11,435 nucleotides of DNA, taken from Candidatus Poseidoniaceae archaeon (GTDB taxonomy: Archaea; Thermoplasmatota; Poseidoniia; Poseidoniales; Poseidoniaceae). The notes below the pieces were generated by a model. That model searched no databases. It saw nothing but the letters and a program-made list of their open reading frames with translations, and was not told where the DNA came from. Location: contig JAQXFM010000281.1 in the NCBI GenBank assembly GCA_029250305.1, positions 1 to 11,435 of the forward strand. The letters run 5' to 3'. Of the stretch, positions 1-6,371 are shown in pieces. Numbering within the stretch: position 1 is the first letter of the stretch; each line of letters starts with the position of its first letter. The translations under genes and the position numbers were made by a program.

Positions 1-1
1 C

Positions 2-418
2 TCAAACTCTCTTTTCTTCTTGTTTTATGTGGTCAAATCGCTGAGCGATCCATACGGCCATTGCAATCATCACCAGTTGTGCAATGGCCCGAGCGATGTG
101 CGCAGGCGTGCTAAAGGTCGTCCCACTTAATGGGATTTCGTTCAACCACATGTTGAGATTAGCCCAGTAGAGAACGACAAGAAACGCAGCCGTTGAATAT
201 CCTGCGATGCGACGGGACGATCGAACAATCATTCCAGCACCGAGTGCCATCTCGACAACGCCACTGGCGTACACCCAGAAGGGTGGGTTGCCGAGCACTG
301 CCGGCACAATTGGTTCAAAGAACGCTGGATCAACAAAATGTTGGATGCCAACCCATACAAAAGCAGGGCCGAGTGTGAGGGCGAACAAAGACTGGACCCT
401 TCGGCGCTCAATCGCCAT
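2..418 (-). CDS. DoxX-family small integral membrane protein
   Basis: This gene encodes a 138-residue membrane protein with four predicted transmembrane helices (about residues 10-28, 48-66, 71-90 and 108-126) and a charged C-terminal tail. The pattern G-x-x-H-F-x-x-P near residues 24-31, then I-V-P and S-G-V-V-E-x-x-L-G (52-60) and R-R-I-A-G-Y (69-74), is typical of DoxX/DoxX-like proteins. That family is named after a subunit of an archaeal terminal quinol oxidase, but most members have no proven function. I chose the ATG at 418, which lies 11 nt after the sdhB stop. An upstream ATG at 466 in the same frame would overlap sdhB by 37 nt and add an unlikely His-rich leader. The position right behind sdhCAB suggests cotranscription and a link to the quinone pool or respiratory membrane, but that is inference. 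The stop codon is at 2-4, so the gene is complete. Confidence 0.8.
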   Translation of the reverse strand: MAIERRRVQSLFALTLGPAFVWVGIQHFVDPAFFEPIVPAVLGNPPFWVYASGVVEMALGAGMIVRSSRRIAGYSTAAFLVVLYWANLNMWLNEIPLSGTTFSTPAHIARAIAQLVMIAMAVWIAQRFDHIKQEEKRV

Positions 419-429
419 TAAGACCACGC

Positions 430-1197
430 TCAGTATCGAACCTTTTGCCGTGTGATGGTGCGCCAAATACGCTGCAGTGGGTCGTAATATCGATCAACCA
501 CTCGTTCCTTGAGTTGGATGATTGCATCGTCTGTAATCTGGATTCCTGCTGGGCACACTTCTGTGCAACAACGTGTGATGTTACAATACTCGACACCAAA
601 TTCCTTCTTGATTTCAGGAACACGGTCCTCTGTGTCGAGAGGGTGCATCTCGTATTGAGCGAGTCGTACGAGGTTTCGAGGTCCTGCGAAGTCGTCAAAC
701 AAAGCGTGGTCTCGGAGCACGTGACAGGTGTTCACACAGAGGAAGCACTCGATGCACTCTCTGAATTGCTGAACACGGTCAGCTTCCATCTGGTTGAATT
801 CCCAATCCATGGTTTCTGGACCCTTGATTGGCTTGATGCGTTGAGCAACTTCGTAGTTCCAGGACACATCCGTGACCAAGTCCTTGACGTGTGGGAATGC
901 TTTCATCGGGCGGATTTCGATCGGCTGTCCTTCTGGCGTCTCTGCGACGACATCGCTCATGCGAGTCATGCACATCAAACGAGGGCGTCCATTGATTTCA
1001 GCCGAGCACGATCCGCACTTGCCAGCCTTGCAGTTCCAGCGAACGGCGAGGTCAGGTTGTTGCTCGTGTTGGATTCTGTGGACACAATCGAGCACAACCA
1101 TGCCTTCATCCAGTTCGATATCGAAGGATTGGAGTTCGGCGTCTTCGCCTTCACCCTTCAGAATGTTGAACGATTGCTTCTTTCCTTTGAGTCCCAT
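430..1197 (-). CDS. sdhB: Succinate dehydrogenase/fumarate reductase iron-sulfur subunit SdhB
   Basis: This 255-residue protein is the electron-transfer subunit of complex II. It passes electrons from FAD in SdhA through three Fe-S clusters to quinone at the membrane anchor. The N-terminal ferredoxin-type domain has the plant-type [2Fe-2S] motif, with C56, C61, C64 and C76. The C-terminal domain has C148-x2-C151-x2-C154-x3-C158 and then C205-x5-C211-x3-C215-P. By family precedent these ligate one [4Fe-4S] and one [3Fe-4S] cluster. An extra cysteine, C210, sits beside C211. The length is normal for the family. The start ATG overlaps the sdhA stop by one base (TGATG) and has a strong GGAGGTG 7 nt upstream, so translation is very probably coupled to sdhA. 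The 3' end is followed after 11 nt by the DoxX-family gene. Confidence 0.96.
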   Translation of the reverse strand: MGLKGKKQSFNILKGEGEDAELQSFDIELDEGMVVLDCVHRIQHEQQPDLAVRWNCKAGKCGSCSAEINGRPRLMCMTRMSDVVAETPEGQPIEIRPMKAFPHVKDLVTDVSWNYEVAQRIKPIKGPETMDWEFNQMEADRVQQFRECIECFLCVNTCHVLRDHALFDDFAGPRNLVRLAQYEMHPLDTEDRVPEIKKEFGVEYCNITRCCTEVCPAGIQITDDAIIQLKERVVDRYYDPLQRIWRTITRQKVRY

Positions 1198-3050
1198 CAG
1201 TTGCCACCTCCGGCTTGTTCTGCAGCACGTTCTGCAATCATGTTCTTGACTTCCTTGATGGCGCCGCTAAGGTCATCTCGCATTGGTTCAACGTCTTCTT
1301 GCCGAACCTTGATTTCACCATCTTCCATGTAGATGATGTTGATGATTTTGCCCCACGCTTCGGTTTCACCGGGGAAGTCATCTCGGGTGTGTCCACCACG
1401 GCTTTCTTCTCGAGTGAGTGCAGCGAGTGTTGCAGCGGTTGAAACATCGACCATGTTCTTGAGGTCGAGTGCTTGATGCCATCCGGAGTTGTACTTGCGG
1501 GAACTGCCGGGGAAGCAAGCAGATTGGCGCTTATTGAATGCTGCAAGATCATCCATGGCTTCGGTCATTTCTTCCTTAGTGCGAATGATGCCAACCTTTG
1601 CTTGCATCATGTCTCGCATTTCATCGTAAATGAGGCCGGGGTTCTCGCCGCCTTCTCTGTTGAGTGGGGCAAGCATTTCTTCAATGGCCGATTGGACTTG
1701 AGCGTCCTCAATGCCGGGCTGAGCCAATGTGTCGGCTCGCTTCGCTGCGTGCTCTCCTGCACGCTTTCCGAAGGTGATGAGGTCGGAGAGGGAATTGCCA
1801 CCAAGTCGGTTGGCACCGTGGAGTCCTGATGCGACTTCGCCGCATGCATACAATCCGGGGACATTGCTTTCTTGGGTTTCAGCGTTCACACGAACGCCAC
1901 CCATCACGTAGTGAGCGGTTGGACCGACTTCCATAGGTTCCTTTGAGATGTCCACGCCAGCAAGTTCCTTGAATTGGTGGTGCATCGATGGGAGCTTCTT
2001 CAGAATTGCTTCTTCCCCACGGTGTGAGATGTTGAGGAAAGCACCGCCGTGTGGTGAACCTCGTCCTGCCTTGACCTCGGAATTGATGGCCTTCGCAACA
2101 ACGTCACGGGTCAGCAATTCCGGTGGGCGTCGAACGGTCGCCAATTTTCCTGAAACCACTTCTTCGACCCACTGGTCGCTCTCTGCAATGGTTTCAGCGT
2201 GATCGCCAGCAAACATTTCTGGAACATAGTTGAACATAAACCGCTCACCTTCGGAGTTGGTGAGTCGTCCTCCTTCGCCACGGACACCTTCGGTCACGAG
2301 AATACCTCGGACGGACGGCGGCCAAACCATTCCTGTTGGGTGGAATTGAACGAATTCCATGTCACGGAGTTCAGCGCCTGCCCAAAGAGCAAGAGCGTGA
2401 CCATCCCCGGTGTATTCCCAGGAACCTGAACAAACCGACCAGCATCGGGTGATGCCGCCTGTTGCCAGAACGACGGACTTGGCCGAGAATGCATGGAAGT
2501 CCCCATCAACACGGGTGTAGGCGACACATCCAGTGACGCGGTCGCCTTCCTTGAGCAAATGACGAACGGTGTATTCCATGAAGATGTCAATACCTTCGTG
2601 AATGCCACGTTCTTGGAGGGTTCGAATGAGTTCGAGACCCGTTGCATCGCCAACGTGGGCCAACCTTGGGAAGGTGTGGCCACCAAAGTTTCGTTGATTG
2701 ATGAGGTTGTTTGGTGTTCGATCGAACACAGCACCCCATTGTTCGAGTTCACGGACTCGGTCTGGGGCTTCCTTGGCGTGGAGTTCAGCCATTCGCCAAT
2801 CTGCGAGCCACTTGCTACCCTTCATGGTGTCGTGGAAGTGAACCTTCCATCCGTCTCGAGGATCTGCATTTTGGAGGGCTGCCGCACAGCCACCTTCTGC
2901 CATGACGGTGTGTGCTTTGCCGAGCAAAGACTTGGTGATAATGGCGGTTTTAGCACCGCTGCGTGCTGCTTCGATTGCCGCTCGTAGACCTGCGCCTCCG
3001 GCGCCAATCACAATAACGTCGTATTCGTATTTGGAGTAATCTTCAGTCAT
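1197..3050 (-). CDS. sdhA: Succinate dehydrogenase flavoprotein subunit SdhA
   Basis: This 617-residue flavoprotein oxidises succinate to fumarate in the citric acid cycle and faces the cytoplasm at the membrane. A Rossmann FAD motif (G16-A-G-G-A-G21) comes first. H47, in K-A-H-T-V-M-A-E-G-G, is the expected site of covalent FAD attachment. Active-site signatures are all present: H237-P-T-G, the T-E-G-V-R257-G-E-G-G arginine that acts as proton shuttle in the family, H380 in T-A-H-Y-V-M-G-G, and R415 in N-R-L-G-G-N-S-L. The C-terminal E-S-R-G-G-H-T-R-D-D-F-P block (549-560) is also typical. The start ATG at 3050 has a GAGGTGA 6 nt upstream that overlaps the sdhC stop region, leaving an 11-nt gap. 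The last codons carry the ribosome-binding site for sdhB. The length is in the usual range and the gene looks intact. Sequence alone cannot exclude operation as a fumarate reductase, but the aerobic-type context favours succinate oxidation. Confidence 0.97.
   Translation of the reverse strand: MTEDYSKYEYDVIVIGAGGAGLRAAIEAARSGAKTAIITKSLLGKAHTVMAEGGCAAALQNADPRDGWKVHFHDTMKGSKWLADWRMAELHAKEAPDRVRELEQWGAVFDRTPNNLINQRNFGGHTFPRLAHVGDATGLELIRTLQERGIHEGIDIFMEYTVRHLLKEGDRVTGCVAYTRVDGDFHAFSAKSVVLATGGITRCWSVCSGSWEYTGDGHALALWAGAELRDMEFVQFHPTGMVWPPSVRGILVTEGVRGEGGRLTNSEGERFMFNYVPEMFAGDHAETIAESDQWVEEVVSGKLATVRRPPELLTRDVVAKAINSEVKAGRGSPHGGAFLNISHRGEEAILKKLPSMHHQFKELAGVDISKEPMEVGPTAHYVMGGVRVNAETQESNVPGLYACGEVASGLHGANRLGGNSLSDLITFGKRAGEHAAKRADTLAQPGIEDAQVQSAIEEMLAPLNREGGENPGLIYDEMRDMMQAKVGIIRTKEEMTEAMDDLAAFNKRQSACFPGSSRKYNSGWHQALDLKNMVDVSTAATLAALTREESRGGHTRDDFPGETEAWGKIINIIYMEDGEIKVRQEDVEPMRDDLSGAIKEVKNMIAERAAEQAGGGN
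1205..1211 (-). promoter_or_regulatory. Ribosome-binding site of sdhB inside the sdhA 3' end
   Basis: On the minus strand this reads GGAGGTG, 7 nt before the sdhB ATG, and also encodes the Gly-rich C-terminus of SdhA. With the one-base TGATG overlap it fixes the sdhB start and indicates translational coupling. Confidence 0.8.
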
Positions 3051-3056
3051 CTCATC

Positions 3057-3063
3057 TCACCTC
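3057..3063 (-). promoter_or_regulatory. Ribosome-binding site of sdhA at the sdhC stop
   Basis: On the minus strand this reads GAGGTGA, 6 nt before the sdhA ATG and overlapping the TGA stop of sdhC. It is a near-perfect complement of the 16S rRNA 3' end and supports the chosen start and coupled translation. Confidence 0.8.
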
Positions 3064-3880
3064 AAAGTGCAAAGAGCACCATGTCGCTCACCATTTCAGC
3101 ATCAACTGCCAAGACCCAAAGGTCGCCCAAGAATACGAATGTCAACGATGTCCAGAACCAGAAACCGTGGGAACGGTTCAACACGCTAATGCGTCCAAAC
3201 AGTTTTCCACGAAGTTTTGCGATTGGGGAGGTCCATCGGTCCAACACGCCACCGGCAAGGTGACGGAGAGCGTGGCATGAAGTGACGTACATTGTGAGCA
3301 GGAATGCTTCGAAGCCCATGACGAGGGTTCCAATGCAGATACCCCATCCTTGTGCTGCGCCTTCGGTGAAGTGCAAGGTGTGGGTGACATCCCACCACTT
3401 GATCGCCAGAATAATCATAGCAGCATAGAGGAAGTAGCGGTGCAAGTTGTTGAAGATGAACAAGCGCTTTTCACCCTTGTATCCAATCTTCTTGTTGATC
3501 TCTGGTTCATCAACCCAACAAGCGACTGGGCTTGCAAAGAAGGTACGGTAGTACACTCGGCGCATGTAGTAGCATGTGCCTCTGAAACCAAATGGGATCC
3601 ACAGCACGAGAATGGCAGCGTTGACCCAGCCTGGGTGGTTCCAGTCGTTGAGTCCAAAGAGCTCCCACTCGAGGACGTTCGGGGAAAAGATTGGTGACAT
3701 GACGGTGGCGCCATTCACATTGTAATGAATCGTATCAGGGTACAGGAACAGACGGACTGCGGTGTAAATCATGGCCGCAGTGAGGGCGATGCCCATGGCC
3801 AATGGCTGCCTGAGCCAGTTATCGATTCGATTTGTGCGACCCAGTCCATTGAGGACTGGAAGTTTGATGCCTTCGCCCAT
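3062..3880 (-). CDS. sdhC: Succinate dehydrogenase single-polypeptide membrane anchor SdhC (actinobacterial Sdh1-like)
   Basis: This protein of about 272 residues (275 if started at the GTG at 3889) anchors SdhAB and carries the quinone site. Five hydrophobic helices lie near residues 30-50, 88-106, 148-166, 181-203 and 242-262 (GTG-start numbering), so one chain replaces the usual SdhC/SdhD pair. Between helices 2 and 3 is an R-G-T-C-Y-Y-M-R-R-V-Y-Y-R segment followed by S-P-V-A-C. Further conserved-looking residues are H150 (L-H-R-Y), C205-H206 and H210 (S-C-H-A-L-R-H), and H241. From memory this resembles the anchor of mycobacterial Sdh1, reported to hold a membrane-embedded Rieske-type cluster rather than haem; that assignment here is inference. 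I prefer the ATG at 3880 because a GGTGGGTG sits a few bases upstream. The GTG at 3889 has no spaced ribosome-binding site. It is the first gene of the sdhCAB operon. Confidence 0.88.
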   Translation of the reverse strand: MGEGIKLPVLNGLGRTNRIDNWLRQPLAMGIALTAAMIYTAVRLFLYPDTIHYNVNGATVMSPIFSPNVLEWELFGLNDWNHPGWVNAAILVLWIPFGFRGTCYYMRRVYYRTFFASPVACWVDEPEINKKIGYKGEKRLFIFNNLHRYFLYAAMIILAIKWWDVTHTLHFTEGAAQGWGICIGTLVMGFEAFLLTMYVTSCHALRHLAGGVLDRWTSPIAKLRGKLFGRISVLNRSHGFWFWTSLTFVFLGDLWVLAVDAEMVSDMVLFAL

Positions 3881-3892
3881 CTGTATCACCCA

Positions 3893-3906
3893 CCGCCGTG
3901 AGGCGG
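3893..3906 (-). promoter_or_regulatory. GC-rich hairpin in the sdhC 5' leader
   Basis: A perfect inverted repeat has arms CCGCC (3893-3897) and GGCGG (3902-3906) around a 4-nt loop. It lies just upstream of the sdhC start, and on the minus strand the hairpin runs directly into the GGTGGGTG ribosome-binding region. It could tune translation of the operon's first gene. The stem is only 5 bp, so chance is possible. Confidence 0.4.
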
Positions 3907-3988
3907 TTATTATCTTCCAACACGCTGGGGTCTTTGAGGTTCACCATTCGCCTTATTGGGTTGGATGGCCGCAGTGCCTCGTTTGAGA

Positions 3989-3996
3989 CATTTAAG
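3989..3996 (-). promoter_or_regulatory. Possible TATA box for the sdhCAB operon
   Basis: On the minus strand the sequence CTTAAATG lies in the roughly 120-bp gap between the lipoprotein gene and sdhC. Transcription starting about 25 nt downstream would give an 80-90 nt leader containing the hairpin at 3893-3906. A second AT-rich candidate (GATAATAA, 3907-3914) would instead give almost no leader. Neither is a strong consensus match. Confidence 0.3.
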
Positions 3997-4002
3997 CGGG
4001 CT

Positions 4003-4599
4003 TTAATCGAAAAAGGAAATTGCTTCTCCGAGGAGGGTCTCATTTGCCCAATAGGTTTTCGATTGCCACACGAGAGCCCCAGCCTGGTCGATCACTTGCA
4101 ATGTTGGTGTGCCGGGGTTTCCGTAGGCTTCGTACACCGGGTAACCAGTGTTGTCATCTGTGCCAAATTCGAACGTCGGTGTCGTTGTTGACGGTGTGAC
4201 GACGGTCCAAGGCGTGTAATGAGTTTCATTTGAGTCAATGGCAAATGTATCGTGGACTTCTTCGAGTGATTCGTATTGTGCCCAGCGGTGGACACTGACG
4301 ACACTCATCGTAGAATTGTTGAAGGCGCCTTCTTCGATTGCTGTTTTGATTAGTTTCGTCCAGTCGTGACAACCAGAGCAACTTGCGCCGATCCAAAGCA
4401 TGAGCACCGGGCCTTCTGCAAGGCGTTCTTGGAGATTGAATGTGGCACCGCCATCTTCAGTTCGGTCGAGGGTGGGTGCCTCAAAACTCATGTTAATTGG
4501 TGGCGTCGATGCTCGTTCGTCGTTCAGGGACTCAGGTGCGACGCATCCGGAGAGGAAGCACAGGCAAACGCATGCAATCACAGCTTGCTTATGCAGCAT
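4003..4599 (-). CDS. Exported lipoprotein with a thioredoxin fold (TlpA-like)
   Basis: This 198-residue protein starts with a short basic and hydrophobic signal peptide ending in the lipobox F-L-S-G-C, so C19 is the likely lipidated cysteine. A Ser/Thr/Pro-rich linker leads into a thioredoxin-like domain. V-L-M-L-W-I-G-A precedes the redox motif C74-S-G-C77, and the cis-proline segment N-P-G-T-P-T is at 161-166. It should act outside the membrane as a thiol-disulfide reductase or in metal or cytochrome maturation; the substrate is unknown. I chose the ATG at 4599 because it begins the signal peptide and has GGTGA 5 nt upstream. Longer in-frame starts would overlap the desaturase gene heavily. 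It still overlaps the end of that gene by 11 nt, so the two are probably cotranscribed. The family role is an inference from the CxxC and the predicted location. Confidence 0.85.
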   Translation of the reverse strand: MLHKQAVIACVCLCFLSGCVAPESLNDERASTPPINMSFEAPTLDRTEDGGATFNLQERLAEGPVLMLWIGASCSGCHDWTKLIKTAIEEGAFNNSTMSVVSVHRWAQYESLEEVHDTFAIDSNETHYTPWTVVTPSTTTPTFEFGTDDNTGYPVYEAYGNPGTPTLQVIDQAGALVWQSKTYWANETLLGEAISFFD

Positions 4600-6199
4600 G
4601 GCCTTCACCGTTCTTCGTTCCACGTGCCTTTGGTTGGGCGGTGGGTCGAGCGGCGACCTTCGGGCGCTTGACATCCTTGAACCAGGAGTCAACACCGTTC
4701 CAATCTGGGCGCATACCGAGATCTGCGAGGACGAGTTTGCTGCTGATACGGGCGCTTTCAAAGATGGTAGGTAGGCCGCTTCCTGGGTGCGTGCCGCCGC
4801 CGACGATGTAGAGGTTGTTTGCCTCTTCGAATCGGTTGTGTGGACGTCGCCAGAGCATTTGCTTTAGGTCGTGCGTCAGATTGAACACTGCGCCACGGTA
4901 AATGTCGGATGCGCCCCAGTCGTCAGGGGTGATGACCGTTTCAGAAACGATGTGGTCTTCGATGCCATCATAGCCAAGTTTCGAGAGTTGCTTGACGATG
5001 GTTTCTCTGAAGTCGCCCTTGATGTCATCCCACACGATGCTTTCGTGCTGGTTTGGCACTGGCACGAGCACGTAAATCGTGGAGTGGCCTTCAGGTGCGA
5101 GGGAGTCATCAGTAATGGAGGCGTTTTGTACGTAAACGGATGGATCATCCCATGTCAATCGGTGGTTCGTGATGTCCTTGAGGTTGTTTTCGTATTCAGA
5201 CGAGGCGTAAATCTGGTGGTGGGGTAAATCGTACTCTCTGTCAACACCGAGGTAGAGCATGAACGTTGAGCAAGAGTAACCCTTCTTTTCCAGTTTCTTG
5301 TTGGACCACTTCTTTCGCTTTTCGTCAGGAACGAGGGTCGTCATGGCGTGAGCGAAGTCTGCGTTGACAACAACCTTGTCAGCCAACATTTCAGAACCTT
5401 CGATTCGAACGCCAGTCACAGTTTTGCCTTCATAGATGAGGGACTTGACTGGGGTGTTGAGGCGGATGTCGACACCCATTTCCTCTGCGATCTCTCCCAT
5501 ACGAGCTGTGATGCTTCCGAGGCCGCCCTTGGCGTGGAAGATACCGTGTTCGTATTCGAGGAAAGCGAGAATGGTGAACAATGACGGGGCATGGAATGGG
5601 CTCATGCCGAGATACTTGGTCTGGAAGGACATTGCGAGTCGAACACGTTCGTCAGAAAAGTGCTTGCTGAGATCGCCGGCTACGCTGGCCCATGGCTTGA
5701 GGACTGTTGCAACACGAATGGCTCGCTTTGAGAACACGTCAAGTGGGCTTGACCATGGAGTTTGGAGGCATTGCTTCGAAAGATCGAGTTTCTTTCGGTT
5801 TTGGAGGACGTAATTCTTGAAACCGTCGGCGTTCTTGTCGTCAGCGAGTTCACGAATGCGCTCTGTCATTTGTTCGAGGTTGCTGGTTGCGTCGATGTGA
5901 CCTCCAGCGCCGAAAACGAGTCGGTACATTGGGTCGAGCGGCATGAGTCCGAGTTCTTCATGAGCGTCACGGCCGATTGCTTTGAAAATCTCCTCGATCA
6001 CTTCAGGATAGTGGAAAAAGGTAGGTCCACGGTCGAATGTGTAGCCGTCTTTCTTGAACAGGCGGGTTCGTCCTCCAACTGCCTCGGCTTTCTCGAGGAC
6101 AGTGACGTTTACGCCCGAATGGGCGAGCAGGAGAGCGGAGGCAAGACCACCGGGTCCGGAGCCTACAATGATGGCGGTTGGTGCATTTGAGTTCGACAT
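4589..6199 (-). CDS. crtI: Phytoene desaturase-family FAD oxidoreductase (CrtI type)
   Basis: This 536-residue protein belongs to the CrtI family, which desaturates phytoene toward lycopene using FAD. It has the N-terminal dinucleotide motif G13-S-G-P-G-G18, then E-K-A-E-A-V-G-G-R-T (36-45) and the family-typical D-R-G-P-T-F-F (56-62). The C-terminal signature G-G-G-T-H-P-G-S-G-L-P (467-477) and the following helix are characteristic of carotenoid desaturases. Related members act on other isoprenoids, such as retinol saturases and carotene ketolases, so the exact substrate is not settled. The last 41 residues form a basic, Pro/Ala-rich tail beyond the normal end of the family. I chose the ATG at 6199 because it immediately precedes the FAD motif and sits about 25 nt from a TATA element; the ATG further upstream adds 18 atypical residues. 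It overlaps the downstream lipoprotein gene. No phytoene synthase or lycopene cyclase is in the window. Confidence 0.88.
   Translation of the reverse strand: MSNSNAPTAIIVGSGPGGLASALLLAHSGVNVTVLEKAEAVGGRTRLFKKDGYTFDRGPTFFHYPEVIEEIFKAIGRDAHEELGLMPLDPMYRLVFGAGGHIDATSNLEQMTERIRELADDKNADGFKNYVLQNRKKLDLSKQCLQTPWSSPLDVFSKRAIRVATVLKPWASVAGDLSKHFSDERVRLAMSFQTKYLGMSPFHAPSLFTILAFLEYEHGIFHAKGGLGSITARMGEIAEEMGVDIRLNTPVKSLIYEGKTVTGVRIEGSEMLADKVVVNADFAHAMTTLVPDEKRKKWSNKKLEKKGYSCSTFMLYLGVDREYDLPHHQIYASSEYENNLKDITNHRLTWDDPSVYVQNASITDDSLAPEGHSTIYVLVPVPNQHESIVWDDIKGDFRETIVKQLSKLGYDGIEDHIVSETVITPDDWGASDIYRGAVFNLTHDLKQMLWRRPHNRFEEANNLYIVGGGTHPGSGLPTIFESARISSKLVLADLGMRPDWNGVDSWFKDVKRPKVAARPTAQPKARGTKNGEGHAA
4605..4609 (-). 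promoter_or_regulatory. Ribosome-binding site deciding the lipoprotein start
   Basis: On the minus strand GGTGA stands 5 nt before the ATG at 4599, inside the last codons of the desaturase gene. It supports the short start that gives a proper signal peptide over the longer in-frame reading. Confidence 0.7.
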
Positions 6200-6220
6200 G
6201 GTTTCCGACCCCCCGATTGA

Positions 6221-6230
6221 CCATATAAAG
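6221..6230. promoter_or_regulatory. TATA element in the divergent crtI / cysJ-like intergenic region
   Basis: CCATATAAAG on the plus strand reads CTTTATATGG on the minus strand, a good archaeal TATA-box match. On the minus strand it lies about 22-31 nt before the desaturase ATG, the distance expected for an mRNA with little or no leader. On the plus strand the same element could serve the reductase gene with a leader of roughly 120 nt. Which direction is used, or whether both are, cannot be told from sequence. Confidence 0.5.
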
Positions 6231-6371
6231 GGCCGTATCCGCCCTTGCCTCAACGGGGTAGAATCGAACTGCCCTGAATGCAGGATGTGTCACGGCATGG
6301 CTTGCGGTGATAAGCATCTTAAGGAGGCTATGATTGGGACAAATCACAGCCTTAGGTTGTACGGTGATACC
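6231..6371 (+). other. 5' leader or spacer before the CysJ-like gene
   Basis: This stretch has no gene I trust. It is open in frame with the downstream reductase and would encode a Cys-rich peptide (C-P-E-C-R-M-C-H-G-M-A-C-G), with possible ATGs at 6285, 6297 and 6330. It uses two AGG arginine codons, which look rare in the neighbouring genes, and the AAGGAGG at 6321-6327 is only 2 nt from the ATG at 6330. I therefore read it as untranslated leader, with low certainty. Confidence 0.4.

Noticed and set aside
445..1332. A 295-codon open frame on the plus strand opposite sdhB
   Set aside because: It is fully antisense to an sdhB gene with all cluster-ligand cysteines, and its translation shows no recognisable domain. 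It is a shadow frame.
4600..4761. A longer start for the thioredoxin lipoprotein (252 residues)
   Set aside because: It would overlap the desaturase by over 170 nt and bury the signal peptide and lipobox inside the protein. The ATG at 4599 has a ribosome-binding site.
6200..6253. A longer start for the desaturase at 6253
   Set aside because: The extra 18 residues are atypical for the family and would run through the TATA element at 6221-6230.
6278..6310. A 10-codon leader ORF before the CysJ-like gene
   Set aside because: It is too short, with no ribosome-binding site or composition bias typical of an attenuation peptide.
6054..6371. Extending the CysJ-like gene back to 6054 as a fused N-terminal domain
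   Set aside because: The stretch before 6200 is antisense to the desaturase N-terminus, including its FAD motif, and a TATA box lies in the middle. No flavodoxin motif appears.
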